From: Gracilaria domingensis
Lineage: Eukaryota; Rhodophyta; Florideophyceae; Gracilariales; Gracilariaceae
DNA: 64,000 nt
Assembly: GCA_022539475.1 (NCBI GenBank)
Contig: VCMS01000260.1
Coordinates: 23,238 to 87,237, forward strand
Direction of reading: 5' to 3'
The notes under the pieces are model-generated. The model was given only the letters and a program-made list of their open reading frames with translations, made no database searches and was not told where the DNA came from. The translations under genes and the position numbers were made by a program. Below are positions 10,591 through 22,566 of this stretch, in pieces (positions within the stretch are counted from its first letter, which is position 1; the number at the start of each line of letters is the position of its first letter).

Positions 10591-11340
10591 CTAGTATAAG
10601 GTTCTTCGCAGCTGATACAGCAAGTAGAATACGAAGAGCTTTGTGGCAGGCAACAGGAGCGTAGGTGTTATTCGGATCGAAGTCAATGAAGGGCTTTTGC
10701 TTCTCCCCCGAAGACAGCAGCCTGCCTTCTTCAAGAACTTCTTTCCAATACCATCAAGCATTTTCTCCTGGAAGACCCAAGTGTACTGCACGGGCTTCAT
10801 CGAAGTTTCGCGAGGGATGAGTTCCCATGTCTTTGGCAGGAGCAAGGCATTCATTTCGCGGTCAATAGCTTCACACCATCCTGGGTCTCTGCACGCTTCC
10901 TTGAAGGAATAAGGTAGAGATGGGTCATCGAGTGTCTTCTTTGACACCCAAACCCGCCGGAAGTTGTGGGTAATGGTCGTGAAAGCTTTCACAAGATGCT
11001 CCTCCAAGTCCGTTCTCTCTGCATAGGGCTGTTCAGTGAGCTGGACCTCCATTTCATCGCCCTCTCCTTGTCTCGTGATACCTTCAAGGAGGCTTGATAC
11101 GTTGGGGAGTGGAGAGGAGTTGACCGGCTTGAAGTCTAGCTTCCGGCAGGTGACAACAGAGTTATTTTCGGGTACGAAGACGGGGAAGAGGATATTGTCA
11201 CTCTGCATGCCCACGAAGTGTGAGAACACTGACCGTGGTAAGAACTTATTATTTGGAACCGGTTTCGAGCGGTAGACGAACGCATAGCCAGTCTGTCCGA
11301 AGTTCGGAACGTGAGGGAAGTCGATCTTCGTCGCTACTTA
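10591..11340 (-). pseudogene. Copia integrase C-terminus and RT N-terminus
   Basis: The frame runs from PHVPNFGQTGYAFVYRSK, continues with FSHFVGMQSDN...FVPENNSVVTCRKLDF (the GKGYL-like end of copia integrase), an acidic linker, and DPSLPYSFKEACRDPGWCEAIDREMNALL, which is the classic start of copia RT, then WVFQEK. The sequence upstream of 11340 is not copia, so the integrase core is missing at this junction. Together with 15795-17565 it makes one interrupted element or two pieces of related ones. Confidence 0.85.
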
Positions 11341-11344
11341 GTGC

Positions 11345-11705
11345 GGAAGATACGGCAAGGAACGAGAAAGTATCCTCCGATAGAATTATTGTAGAAAACT
11401 GGTTTCGTCGTTTTTGCAATATCTGGGCACTGTTTGCTACGAAGTATGGCTAGTGGGAAGAAAATTACGAAGACTTTTTTCACTTTGCAATGGCTCTAAC
11501 CAATTTGCATATCAAACGGAATTCTTTGCGGGCCGACGATGGAGACTATTTTCAGCGCGTGAAAACTCTTTTGGGTCATATTGAGGAGTCTATGTGTGAA
11601 AAACGGCGAAAATTGCAGCAGAAATATCGTCAAAACAAAAGACGCCGTTTAAATCAGACGTTTAATCGTTTTGATGAAAGCGAAGAACAAACGCCCCCAC
11701 CGTGA
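11345..11705 (+). pseudogene. DDE_Tnp_4-type transposase, C-terminal fragment
   Basis: In one frame across 11345-11705 the translation reads IIVENWFRRFCNIWALF.TKYG, an in-frame TAG at 11451-11453, then WEENYEDFFHFAMALTNLHI and a basic tail rich in Lys/Arg. This is the end of the DDE_Tnp_4 catalytic domain (the VEN.F.R segment carries the last acidic residue, and ALTN.HI is characteristic), as in Harbinger-like transposases. The upstream transposase is absent; copia sequence begins immediately to the left. AATAAA follows at about 11722. The assignment is from pattern memory. Confidence 0.6.
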
Positions 11706-12818
11706 AATAATATAGTATATTGAAATAAACTGAGCTATTCAAGAGAGTACTGCACTCTCAATTATATTTCTGAAATTTTCATTAGCTCAATATCTATCAA
11801 AGCAAAATCAGAGATATTTCCTAGCTGCAGAACTAGTCTGCAAATGCGTATTTGTTGTATAATATCGTTAGTGACAATAATTTCGTAACTACAAAGTAAC
11901 AACTTTGACTCTCTAGTCTCTTCAATCTGCAGCTCGCTGGCACTATAGTCGGAAAGATTCTGAAATACCTTGAAGTTGAGTTGAATTCGCAAAGACTGCT
12001 TCAGGTGATGGGTAACTTGTAGACTCTGTTGACTATTACAACTGTTTTGAAAGTAGAAGGCAAGCGCATTCATAACCCTAGAGTGTCGTGATTGCTTGAT
12101 GGCTTGCGCAAGCAACTAGAGCACCTGAGAATATCAGTTGGTACAAACAGATCGGAGAAAAAAATGCAACGCGACAGCAACCATGTCATTGACATTGTGA
12201 AGCTACTTTATGGCGCGTTTGTGTTGGGCAATCTACACCCGTAGAAAGTAATGAGAGTGGACGGCATTAGGACGGAGGCAAGAAAGCAATTGCAAAATAC
12301 AGAGAAGAAGCAGGCTGACGAGAGCTGTCAACCGTTACGCCATTACATTCCCTAATGTTCACATTATTTCTTGACAGTTTCGTTTGCAACAATACAGCTA
12401 ACACGAGAATCATATCTAGAAATTCAGCTCCTAAAAGTGATATTTTTGTTGCAGAGGCCTTGTCCTTAGAATATAAGGAGAAGAGCTGTGCAACAAGTAC
12501 TGTAATCAACTTTGAATTCTCAATTTAGGTTTTTGGTGAGTGTTTAAGGCGATGTATATGTATTCTTTTGTAAGCATTCACAGAAATGTTTGCCACATAC
12601 GTCACGACAACAAATTGTCACGTATCTTTCCCTAGTCATTTTAATTTTTAATGATTTCTCAAATCCCGTTTTCAATTCTTGTCAATTCAAGAACTGAACA
12701 AAACTCTGAAACATACGATACACTTTGACCACAGCGCCCACTGACATCGTTAGCGCTTTTTCGCAAGCGTGGTCTCAAATCTGAAGCTCCTAGGTTGGTA
12801 AAGTTCAACTCTGCAAAC
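11706..12818. other. AT-rich stretch without a supported gene
   Basis: Short open frames on the minus strand (12115-11762 and 12509-12267) have AT-driven composition and no recognisable motif. I see nothing firm here. Confidence 0.4.
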
Positions 12819-12828
12819 ATCTATAAAT
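12819..12828 (+). promoter_or_regulatory. TATA box upstream of the 12.9-kb ORF
   Basis: TCTATAAATA lies about 140 bases before the ATG pair at 12965, a spacing seen for other genes here. Confidence 0.45.
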
Positions 12829-12964
12829 ACTTCTTATCAGGAACCAGAATGAAGAAGATTTGGAAAGGACTCATCGCGTTCTGCCAACATCTCCGGTCTT
12901 TACAAGATCACCTTTCTTTCTTCCTCTCGCCGTGCGCAACTACTTTCTATTTCAATCTTTTACG

Positions 12965-13420
12965 ATGATGGATTTTGTTTCCGATACTAACGATGAGGAT
13001 GAAGATGTACCAGTGTACGACAACCCATCTATACCTCGTTGCGAGCATGGCCCTATGAACAGCGTCACTGTGAAAGATAAACACGGCGTTTATCGAGAAG
13101 GTAATCTTGTATGTTCAGCCCCAGAACTTCATGATCATGACGACGAAGAAGAGATCGTTGCTCGCCGCACAAAATTTCGACGAGCACTTGCAGAACGTGG
13201 CAGCAAAGATGATGCTCTACACGATACTGTTTATATTCGCAGCGAATCATCTCGAAAGGACATGAGGAAAGACGCGGGTTCCTCTTCTGATCCCTTCGAA
13301 GCAATTCTGGCCTTTCAGCGTGAAAAGATGTCAGTAGCGCTGGTGCAGAAGCCTGTCGAAATTTTTCGTGGTCGGAAAACTAGGATTGCCCCTAAGAAAT
13401 CGCAACGGACTCAAACATAA
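12965..13420 (+). CDS. Acidic/basic hypothetical protein preceding the tyrosine recombinase
   Basis: An open frame of up to 186 codons from 12860. I prefer the MMDFVSDTND start at 12965, which gives about 151 residues and fits the TATA box at 12819. The N-terminal half is very acidic (TNDEDEDV, DHDDEEE) and the C-terminal half basic (RGRKTRIAPKKSQR). No family recognised. It sits about 20 bases upstream of the recombinase frame on the same strand, so it may be the first ORF of the same mobile element, perhaps DNA-binding; that is inference only. Confidence 0.4.
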   Translation: MMDFVSDTNDEDEDVPVYDNPSIPRCEHGPMNSVTVKDKHGVYREGNLVCSAPELHDHDDEEEIVARRTKFRRALAERGSKDDALHDTVYIRSESSRKDMRKDAGSSSDPFEAILAFQREKMSVALVQKPVEIFRGRKTRIAPKKSQRTQT

Positions 13421-13443
13421 GCACAGAGGAAAGGTGGAATATA

Positions 13444-14699
13444 ATGGTAGAGGAATTCATCACCGAGGACCCCGTGTTCTTTACCACCTCCATCGCGTGG
13501 CTCAAGGATACGTCACGCAAACAGAGAGGGGTTACTACGTTCGTTGGTTTACGACCTACGGAAGAGAACTGTCAAGATATTGAAACGGTCTACAATGTGC
13601 GCTTCAGAAGCAAAGCGATGACGTCTAAGGAAGTTCTTTCCAGCTTTATAAACCTGAAACATGTTGCTGGGCAATTTCTGCGGTAGGCCGTCACTTGTAA
13701 CTTGGTTGAAAAGTATTCTGGACGGAAGAAGAACGCTGTGTTCCAATTTTTTGTGTCGATGAAAGCGGTGGAATGTTTTGTCAATCATTTCTTCTTGACC
13801 TCGTCGTTCAACACCGTGGCAAACAAATAAAACTTGCTATTAGTTCTTGCAAAGATCGCATCTGGCAATCTGAGCTCGAGTCAAGTTTCGAATTTGAACG
13901 AGGTTATGACGTACTTGAATGCATGTGCATCTGCGGAAAAAGACGGTGCAAGGAACGAAGCGCGGCGCAAATGACTTCTGGAGATTGAATTTGAGAACGA
14001 ATGCCTGTCGGGTGAAATTTTTTGAAGGGAACCCGGCTGGCGATACAAAAGGTGGCTGACATTCTTGGAACTGTAACGCAAGATGCGCGAGGTCGCCGGG
14101 GGTCCTTTCTGGATCGTTTGAAAAGCGATGATGCACTGCTTCGTAAGTGGTGTATGAATCTTACGGCTTTGTTGGTATTGACGGGCGGTGGTCAGCGCCC
14201 TCAAGCATATGACACTTTGCAAGTTCCTTCCGGGAGGGAGCGGCAGAAAGATATCGAAACTGACTTTGGCGTTTTCTTCTCGATGCGAACTAACCTGAAC
14301 GAGAAAAATAACCGCAATTTGTCGTTTCCAGTTGTCCTGTTTCCCAACGATTTTCTGAAGTTCGTCGACTTTCATGTGGATCACATCCTGCCGTATCTTC
14401 GTGCGACGTTTGAGCTTTGCCAGGAAGTGGAAGACAATAGGCTACTTTATCATACGGAAGATGGTGGTGGTCTTTCAGCGAGTTCTATAACGCGAACAGT
14501 TAGGGCATTTTTGAAGAACATGGAACCTAAGCTAGGGCATTTGAATACTACGTATCTTCGATCTTACTACGCAACATCTATGATTCATGCTTTTCGTAAT
14601 CGTAAAATGGGAGATAACAATAGCAAACAACGTTTCCTAGAACTCTCGGCAAATCGAATGAACACTTCCGCGGAGCAGTTGAGAGGAGCCTATACTTAA
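13444..14699 (+). pseudogene. Crypton-like tyrosine recombinase, several stops and one frameshift
   Basis: One frame from 13444 is coding-like but carries stops near 13684, 13828 and 13978. It then shifts near 14025 to the open 14022-14699 frame. The first part is helical and would be the core-binding domain. The catalytic part has LLVLTGGGQRPQAY (first catalytic Arg), a LSASSITRTVRAFLK segment, YLRSYYATSMI (second Arg box, in the place of HxLR), and ends in MNTSAEQLRGAY, where the Tyr would be the nucleophile. Size (about 415 residues) and layout fit Crypton/YR transposons. It would cut and rejoin DNA through a phosphotyrosine. Crypton is my best guess; a DIRS origin is not excluded, but no RT is seen. 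Confidence 0.6.
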
Positions 14700-15179
14700 A
14701 TTTGCCGATCAGACTTTGAGGAAGCTGCGAAGTACGCGATTAAGCACTTCACTGTTGTGATGAAAGAGGATATATAGCGTTATATGCTCGTAGACTGATT
14801 GTGGTAAAGTAAAGATTGTTCTGTGTCAAACGGTATTACAACGCACTCCCATAAGTGCGAACGGCGGGATAGTGAGAGATCGACCGTCTCGACATTTCAT
14901 GTCGATACTACCAGAATGCATCTCTAAAGGAAGAAGTTGGAGAGTTTGCTTGTTTTCTATTGCACTGATCGTATCGACGCCGAGTCTGTTCAGCCAAAAG
15001 TTGCTGCGTTAGGCTCAAGACGCCCCCATGAAGCGACGATCAGTTTCAATCTTCAACAGGTTCTGTCGTCATTGAGAAAGAACGACAGGAATCATGCCCC
15101 TGGACTGAACCGTGATGCACCGAGTGCTCGTAATCCAAGTCAACCAAACGCTATTCCAGACTTTGACGATGGAGCTGTG

Positions 15180-15800
15180 TTAAGCTCTCGAGGAATGCAG
15201 AAGGCAAACAACAAGACCGGTTTCATGTTTTTCCAAATCATCGAGCCTACGATTCGTCCGTGGATTGCCGCTCTTCCGGACTCGGGAAGACAATTGCTGA
15301 TTTAGGCGCATGTTACGGTGTACACACCATCCACAAAATGAACCACGGGCCCGAAGTAATTGCCGTTGACGCCGATCCGCATCAAATTGACACACTTTGC
15401 GAACGCGATTCTCGGGTTGAGGCTTCCGGGCGGCTACTCGGTGCGATTAAAGCAACGCTGCCTCACAGGGACATGTTCGAAGAAGCTTGTCTTGCCGGTG
15501 TGCTGCTGTCTGACGTTCCTCCGTTTCTCCGTTAAGCGACGCCAAACAGCTGTTTTCAGACGTTTAAAAGTGGCTTTTTGCAGAAGGAGTCTTGGTGGCA
15601 ACATGTATGTCACCGTTTGTTTTGGACGCTGGACCAGGACGAGACTTGACGTACAACGGTGGCATTACGAATGCACGGGCTCTTGAGTTGTTCAGGAATG
15701 CGGCTAATAATAATGTTCAACTTGCGCCGGGACTCGCGGAACTGTCGCCAGAATTTAAGAGTTTGGAAAGGTTTCCGGACAAGCTGTACATTAGAAAAAA
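15180..15800 (+). pseudogene. SAM-dependent methyltransferase-like pseudogene
   Basis: Class I methyltransferase features are spread over three frames. FFQIIEPTIRPWIAALPDSG (15230-15290) precedes, after a shift, TIADLGACYGVHTIHK (motif I, glycine-rich SAM loop) and PEVIAVDADPHQIDTL (motif II, acidic residue for the ribose). It continues to LSDVPPFLR and a stop at 15533-15535. Further frames give VATCMSPFVLDAGP and a C-terminal FPDKLYIRK, where copia integrase on the other strand begins (about 15795). At least two frameshifts; inactive. Substrate unknown. It looks like a cellular gene carried into the nest, or cargo of the recombinase element. Confidence 0.4.
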
Positions 15801-16815
15801 TTTCGCGGCAAAATATGTCCAACTCGTTGCTCTTGTGTCCACCTGCCCCGTCCAAACGAACATTCTTGAGTCGAAACGAGTGATTGTGCTCGAGTTCCGA
15901 GCGGCGCTTATGCCATTCAATGTTCTTTAGGACAGATGCACCTGTCTTGTCCATGAGAAAGAACACGTCCGACTTCGAGGTGTAGTCTTCCAGAACGGCC
16001 ATAGCGTAGATAGCGCCAGAGAAAGAAGGCAAGATCTTGCCAGAAGGGTCCATATGTATGAGCCCCAGAAGGCTTGAGGTGGAGACGGACCGCTGTTTTG
16101 CCACGAGTGGGTTGCGTTTCACCTTGGCAGTGAGACAAGGTACGTACGTCAGAGATTCGAGAATGGGGCGTTGGAAATAAGGAACAGAATCCATAAGTTT
16201 TGCCAGGTCCTGGTACCTGCTTGGATGCGGATGACCAGTGCGCCCGTGCTAATCGAGAGCTAACTCCTGTTTAGTACTGCTTGCGTTCAGGACCGTGACT
16301 TGCTTGTTGTCCTCGGTCAAGTCCATAATGAATAGGCTCTGCTTGATCTCCGTTTCCCAAATGACCTCGGAGTTTCGCTTAGGGTCCATTATGAAGCAAC
16401 CATTGAATGGGCGCAGTGTCGATGTGAACGTCACTACGAATTCCACGCTCAGAACACCTACTGAGAGAATGTTGGATTCAAAAGCCGGAGCATGGTACGC
16501 TTCCACGACTGTGCCATGATTGAGTGGGATCCAGACATGGCCTTTACCGACTAGACGAGCGGTGCCAGACGCAGCCTTCACAAGCTCGATGTCGATGCGG
16601 TCGTAGCGAATGAACGACTTGCGCGAGTGGAAAAAATGGTGAGTAGCACCTGAGTCGATGTACGCAGGGTCCACCTTCTCCTGCGAGAGTAGCGCGATAT
16701 TGCTCCGATACCTAGCCATGTTGCAGTTGAAACCAGGTGATGGAGGTGGATCATCACGCCTTTGCACCACATACGATCGAGGGTCAGAGGGACAATTACC
16801 ATCTCCATCCCCCAT
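15795..16815 (-). pseudogene. Copia protease and integrase N-terminal part
   Basis: The protease frame 16815-16249 has the copia active site in AYIDSGATHHFF and the later SVGVLSVEFVVTF region. After a stop, the integrase zinc domain and core start at 16194: YVPCLTAKVKRNP, HMDPSGKILP (first catalytic Asp), AVLEDYTSKSDVFF, and VRLDGAGGHKSNELDIFC, the second catalytic Asp region, where DNAG has become DGAG. Homology stops near 15795 against the methyltransferase-like sequence. The remaining integrase core is not in the window. Confidence 0.88.
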
Positions 16816-16977
16816 TCGTGCGAAGCGTTTCCAGTTGGACTGCTGCCCTCCTTAATGGCTGTGAGAGGAGCGGTTGTAACCACCATTGTACACATTGCTG
16901 GAGCGGGTGCGTTGTTGTTGTTGGATGGAAGGCTGGTTCCGCGAGTTGTTGTTACCAGATTCCTCTCGTTTCCGTTT

Positions 16978-17565
16978 TTAGCAGTCCCGGGCGTAGTGAC
17001 CGCGACGACCGCAGTAGTAGCAGTTATTGTCGTCGCGATCCTTTGGGATGGAGGATTTGTAACGCCGGTTGCGTCGCTTTATTTCCGTTGCGCCGAGCTG
17101 TGTTGGCCTGCGGCTTCGAGGATGTGGACGGTGCGGAAGGAGCAGTAGTGCTTTGAGGATTATTCGGGTTATTCCAGCGTGCCACTTCAGCTTCGACGGC
17201 GTTGATGATGGAGTCGAAGCCGGTGTCTGTGAGGCTGGACATCATGGCCAGAGGTGCAAAAGAGTTCGGGAAACTTCGTATTAACTTAGACACCTTTTCC
17301 TACTCCGAAAGTTCTTCGTCAAAGGTGACCAGTTGACCGACAATGGCCAAGAATTTAGACAAGTGCAATGTGTATTGAGACCACGCGGCGGACCTCTATA
17401 CAGAGTCGATACAATATCTGAACACCGGAGCAGCAGACACCTGCAAGTAAATGTGCGAACACAGTCCGAAGACCAATGGAGTGTTAGATCAGGGTACCTG
17501 AGTGATCCCTTGAGGATGAAATAAGCGAAGCCGTACGCGATGACCCTCCTCGCGGGGTTGTGCAC
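16978..17565 (-). pseudogene. Copia gag with zinc knuckle
   Basis: The frame gives LHLSKFLAIVGQLVTFDEEL, a stop near 17300, then KLIRSFPNSFAPLAMMSSLTD, typical of copia capsid helices. A second frame after a shift gives a clean CCHC knuckle, CYYCGRRGHYARDC, ending at a stop near 16980. Separate protease follows at 16815. Degenerate, but clearly the gag of the copia element whose pol end is at 9335-11340. Confidence 0.8.
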
Positions 17566-18206
17566 TACGCGCAGGCGCTCAAGTCAGAGCCTCGGACAAG
17601 GTTGTGTTTACTTTGTGGAGGTGAGGGCGAGGTCGCCATCACCTAAGTAGGTTTCCACAAATTAAACTAAATAATTAAACTAAGTAGTGCCAAATACGGC
17701 AGAGCCACACACGTGTCACTTGTGCAGACCCACCTTGGCGGCCACTAATTCTAAAAACCAATCCAATGTTCTCTGTAACAGAGCCAATCCACACACGCGT
17801 ACACGCGATCCACTGCCACAACCAGTTACCAATCCATCAAACCCATCGGGTGCCACCATGCCATATGGTGTGAGAATGCCACCTAAATTCATAACCTTGC
17901 TGTAGAGGAAACTCGGAAAGCCGAGGTGTTATGAGACGGAACACCTCACAAACGCGAAATCGCGGTTGCTCTACACTCTTCCGCCCTGATGTCACGGGAT
18001 AAGAACTGAGCCATTTGAGAGTGTTCTATTGAGCCCTGTGGAGAGCAGATAGAGTCCTTCTTCTGCCCGTAACTATGTACCACAAGGCCGCGTTGTCAGG
18101 ATTGCGGGTCGAGTTAAAATCAGTTCTCGCAATGCACTAGGCTGACCGCTTACAACCAGAAACCGTACTCAACCACCAACTCGCCCCGAAAAGCCTTCGA
18201 ACTGTC
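17566..18206. other. Region right of copia gag, expected 5' LTR position
   Basis: A copia 5' LTR and primer site would be expected here. I could not find a repeat shared with 8984-9334. AT-rich patches around 17650-17690 are the only visible structure. Confidence 0.35.
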
Positions 18207-18833
18207 TCACAATCTTGCCCTTCCCCTCGAAAAAGGTTGGCCAGCAGTCCTTTGAGGAAGAAATAAATCCAAAAGTGCGTCAGATGACGACGAATGTACT
18301 GCATTTGACACAATTGAAAGTGGCAAAGAAATGTCTCTTGAAAGCTCTCTGTAACAGGATGATAAAACAGCAAACCTTGCGCGAAGAACATCCAAGTAGC
18401 TTAGGATAGCCCTCACGGATGCTTTTGCTCTCGCAATAGCCTCCAAAACGCTCTGCTCCGAACGAGATATATCTGCTTAAGTTAACACACCAAGTCTCGA
18501 TGCAAGCTTTGAGAAATCTAGCACGCCATGCTCATCTTCAGCAAGGTCATCTTTTTCATCAGATTGAAACTTCTTCGCAAACTGAGCTTCTGACTTCTCC
18601 ATTAATCTGGCGAATACATTCTGCGAACTCTGAATACTGAACGGATTTGCGGAGAAACTGATCCCATTCATTGCAATGTCCTCACTTGCAGGTGCACTTT
18701 GGCGATCAGAAGTTAGTGTAGATAAGGATGGAAGCGGGGCAACAAGGCCACGCCCTGCCACGTACGAACTTTTGGAAGCATTTCCCAAAAGCACGCTCCG
18801 AACAAACTCATGAAGTTCTTCCAGAGAGGACAC
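18207..18833 (-). pseudogene. Unrecognised helical protein, one in-frame stop
   Basis: One reading frame covers the whole interval, with a single TAA at 18477-18479. The first part (MSSLEELHEFVRSVLLGN, then Ser-rich, then DEKDDLAEDEHGVLDFSKLASRLG) and the second (LEAIARAKASVRAILSYLDVLRARFAVL) both look like coding sequence with amphipathic helices. No family recognised and no membrane segment. It may be a decayed host gene or part of a mobile element. Confidence 0.35.
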
Positions 18834-21800
18834 AAGTTGCCATGCCCGGCCTCCTGTTAGTAGTTAAGCAATCAGACTCTTCGCAGAATTGTAACTTGCG
18901 GCATTTGGAGGTGAGCCAAAAGCTGCGGGAGGGGGCGTAGCCCACAGAAAACAAGAATAAAAGGGGCGCCCCAATTGTAGAGCAAAACGTGCTCGCCTGA
19001 TACGCGGGGATTGTACTCATAGCCTCATTGGTAGGAGCGATTCCGGGTACTCGAAATATATGAATAATGGCCCATGGATGGGATGTTTTCGCAGTATTGA
19101 GATATCGAACCCGCACAGGGTCGGCCATGACGGGGCAAGGAGTGTTACTGGACGCGTGTACGCGTGTGCATGAATGGTGTGCTCACACATGGTATAGAAT
19201 ATTTGTCGGATAGCTTACTGGCGGCTGCCGCGGGTCGTCGTGTACACCACATGTATGGACCTGCTTAGTTGTACATTAGATTACTTAATTTAGTTTCACT
19301 AATTTATCGGTTACGATATAAGAGGTGACCTCCCGGTCACCTTCGCATTCAGTAAAGGGTAACCGAGTTCGGCTCTGAACTACGTTCGCCTGCGCGAAGC
19401 GCGCAACTCCTTCAGGAAGGTCACTTCGTACGGTACGGACCAGCTTCATCCCTCGGGATCATTCAGGCGATTCTGATCATTTGTGGCCATTGCCCTCGGG
19501 CTTACTCCGTCTTCGGACCCCTTTTACCCTGCAGATACCTGCTTAATCACTAGTTGTACAACTACCAACTCTGTATAGAGATCTTTCCTGCGTGGGCTTA
19601 ATACACAATATCGTCCCCCGCCGCCGGATCTGTTGCCGCTTGTCGCATGCCCCGCCAGGGATATCCTACTTGTTCTTATCTATTTATCTTTTTGATCTAA
19701 GTTGTTTACTGTCCACTGGTGCCCCCCACCACTGGCCCACCACTGTGGTTTCCGTTTCCGGATCTTAACCAAGCCCGTTCTTCATCAACCTCCAAGGTAT
19801 ATCCCGAGGCATGGAAGGTCTTACAGACGCCATTTTCCGTGCAATTAGGGCTCATCCGCTGAGTCTATTTCTTACAGGGAGCAAGACTAGAATTCCTTGA
19901 GTGTGTCTTCTGTTCCCGGGTTTGGCACTATGCCAATGAGGAAAAACAGTTCACACGCAGGCAGCAGGCTCAAAGTTGAAGAAACACCACGGAAAAAAAA
20001 GACGCAATACTTCGGTGAACATCTGTCATGCAATCAAGGAATGATAAGTAATAATAGATGGAAATACCACACGGTATAAGCAGATTACTTGGGCTTCATA
20101 AAGAAAGTACGGGTATCTAGAGCTACGGAAGGGACCCTCCGAGCAAGGTCCTACTCTGGCAAGGACAGAAACACCTACAAATTAAACTCGTAATGAGTAC
20201 GAAATGTTGTTACTTTCGAGTGGTAGTTTTGGAAGGCGAATGTGGGTTAATATATTAGTGAGGTTTTTCTTTTGCAGGTCTTGGATATATAAGTACGCCA
20301 GCTGCAGAGTCAGATGACTGAGAGCAGTTGTGCACACCCCTACGAGTTTTACACGTACGACGCCCCACTACTAGGATCCCAAGATAAACAATAGCTAAGT
20401 CATTGCCGCAATTTCTCATAAGGGTGCACAAAAGCATATAAGCTCATTTGTCTAGACCATGTGGGTAGCCAGGACCCATGCAAGTCCGATGTAGGTATAC
20501 AAATAGTAATCAATTAAAATACGCACGGAAACTTCGGAAACTTTCATGTATGAATGAGTCATATTATAAGACGCGACTGCCATGTGCATCGGTGCATTGC
20601 TCACTTACGAAGAGCATCTTCGTCAAAACAACTCTAGAAGTTGCTCTACATCGTGCACAATTGCTAACGTTTTGCACAAGAAAAGCAGTGGGACGGTTCT
20701 TTCTCTTAGTTCTCTTGGCTTCGATTGTACTTGGTTTTAGATGAGAGCGAAAGTTATTTAGCACCGGCTTTAACAGGTACAAAGATTCTTATCTGAATGC
20801 GATGGGAACAATTCTCCGCATTTCGTAAAATCTATACTCTATGAAACTCTCCAGTTTAATGCATTACATTATCGACCTTCCAAATATCATACCGGTACTT
20901 GTGTGCACCAATCACAGATATTCAAATTGAATGTAGATTTTAGTGTGTTGAATATCTAGATTGGGGATTTCTTATATGTTTTACAGAACGAAGTTTGTTT
21001 GGTTTTCATTTGAAACCTTTGTTATTATAAGCATCGTCTTGTATAGAGATTGGAAGCTCTGATTTTGTTTTTGAGGCTGTTTTGAGCGACGATATTGTAT
21101 CAAGAATTCGCTTCAAAATGATAGATATTTGCTGTTTTGAGGTGGAGCAGAAACGAGTGGGATGAGAAGTAATGAAAGATTTAAAATCTGAGCAACTTGG
21201 CGCAGACGTTTTAATCGACGCTTGTGCTGTTGCCGTCTTTTTTCGCCCATTTTGTCTTATAATCTTGCTCTGATTTGTTCCGAAGACGGACGTGGTGCTT
21301 TGGTTAATAGCTGTCACAGATGGGCAGTACTTTTTGTCGAGATTAACCATAATTTGGTCCAATGAAATTAGTATTAGACAATATAGTCTAGCAGTAGATA
21401 TGTAATAGTTCTGCTTTCCGATGGACCTAGATTACTTTTATAGATGTAACTGTCGATTTTGGCTTTCGGTAAAGCTGTATCCGACTAAAACTGTCGATTC
21501 TCTGGACGTCATTTTGGTGGCAAACGACAAGGGTGTTTACAGACCCTTACACTTGCCTCTCGTAGCAAAAAGAGAGTTAGGGTAGAACAACCAGCCACTC
21601 TAAAAGACCAACGTGGGCCCAGAATCCACCAAAGAAATAAACGTAGTATGTCCAGGGGAAGATCCCAGGGCAAAGAAGGAAAAAGAACAAACTAGTGGTT
21701 GCACAACCCCCAGTCAAAAGAAAACGAACAACGGACAACAACAAACTGCACGCAAATTCTGCAGCCAAACGTATCTCTGCGCGTCCAGAGACAAGCGTAC

Positions 21801-22566
21801 AGACTTCCTACGAGACGTCCCAAGGAGAGCTACTAACTGAATACAAGCCTTCACTCTATGCCCAAGCTATTCTCTCGCAGAAGACGTTACGTGGCACTCA
21901 AAGAAAACCTAACGGACAGCTCCCCGTCACGCGCCAAAGTCCGTGTAGCACCAGGTCTCTCGACCGATACCGTTATCCGAGCCGAAGCTCTGCTGTGGCT
22001 CATTGAGGACAAAAGCGTCTTTGGTACACACCACTCGATTCCCGTCAACGCTTTAGACGCTTCGACCGGTACTGAGTTATCTGTTGAGTAGAGCAGTGCT
22101 AGTATAAAACGCGCAAACACAAAAGATGTTAAAAAGGCACAGAGGTCTAGACGCAGTAAAAAGTTACTTAGCTGCACTGCCCAGGAGATTGGGTAAGGTT
22201 GATAGAATAATAAAGTTGATAGACGCAATGTTGTCTTGGGTCGAGACACCTTCTGGCGTCTTGATGACTCTTTATATAGAGTTCTGAACCCTTCAAATAG
22301 GTTCAGAAATAAAATAACGCACTATAGTTACTATATTAACGCAATGCTACTTCTACCTGTAGAATAGTAGGCACCGCCTGGGTGCAGAGATCGCTTATAG
22401 ACTGATTTAGCACACGTGTGGTTGTGTCGAAGAGAGGCAAACGCCTCATATTTCGGCCACGTTGTGGCATAAGAATTATGAAATTTGTGGTGGGTCACCA
22501 CGACAAAAAGGGGTATTTGAAGAATTGGTGGCGGTTTACGGGCTACAAAAATTAGTTTGATTAAAA
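18834..22566. other. Long degenerate stretch without a convincing gene
   Basis: Scattered weak frames: minus 21362-21006 (118 codons, Lys/Ser-rich) and plus 21695-22091 (two overlapping frames, basic, possibly one frameshifted ORF ending LDASTGTELSVE). GATATAAGAG at about 19315, followed by short inverted repeats, resembles an LTR promoter, but no partner repeat was found. Nothing else is supported. Confidence 0.4.

Noticed and set aside
19260-19740. Solo LTR
   Set aside because: It has a TATA-like word and internal stems, but no second copy or target duplication in the window to support it.
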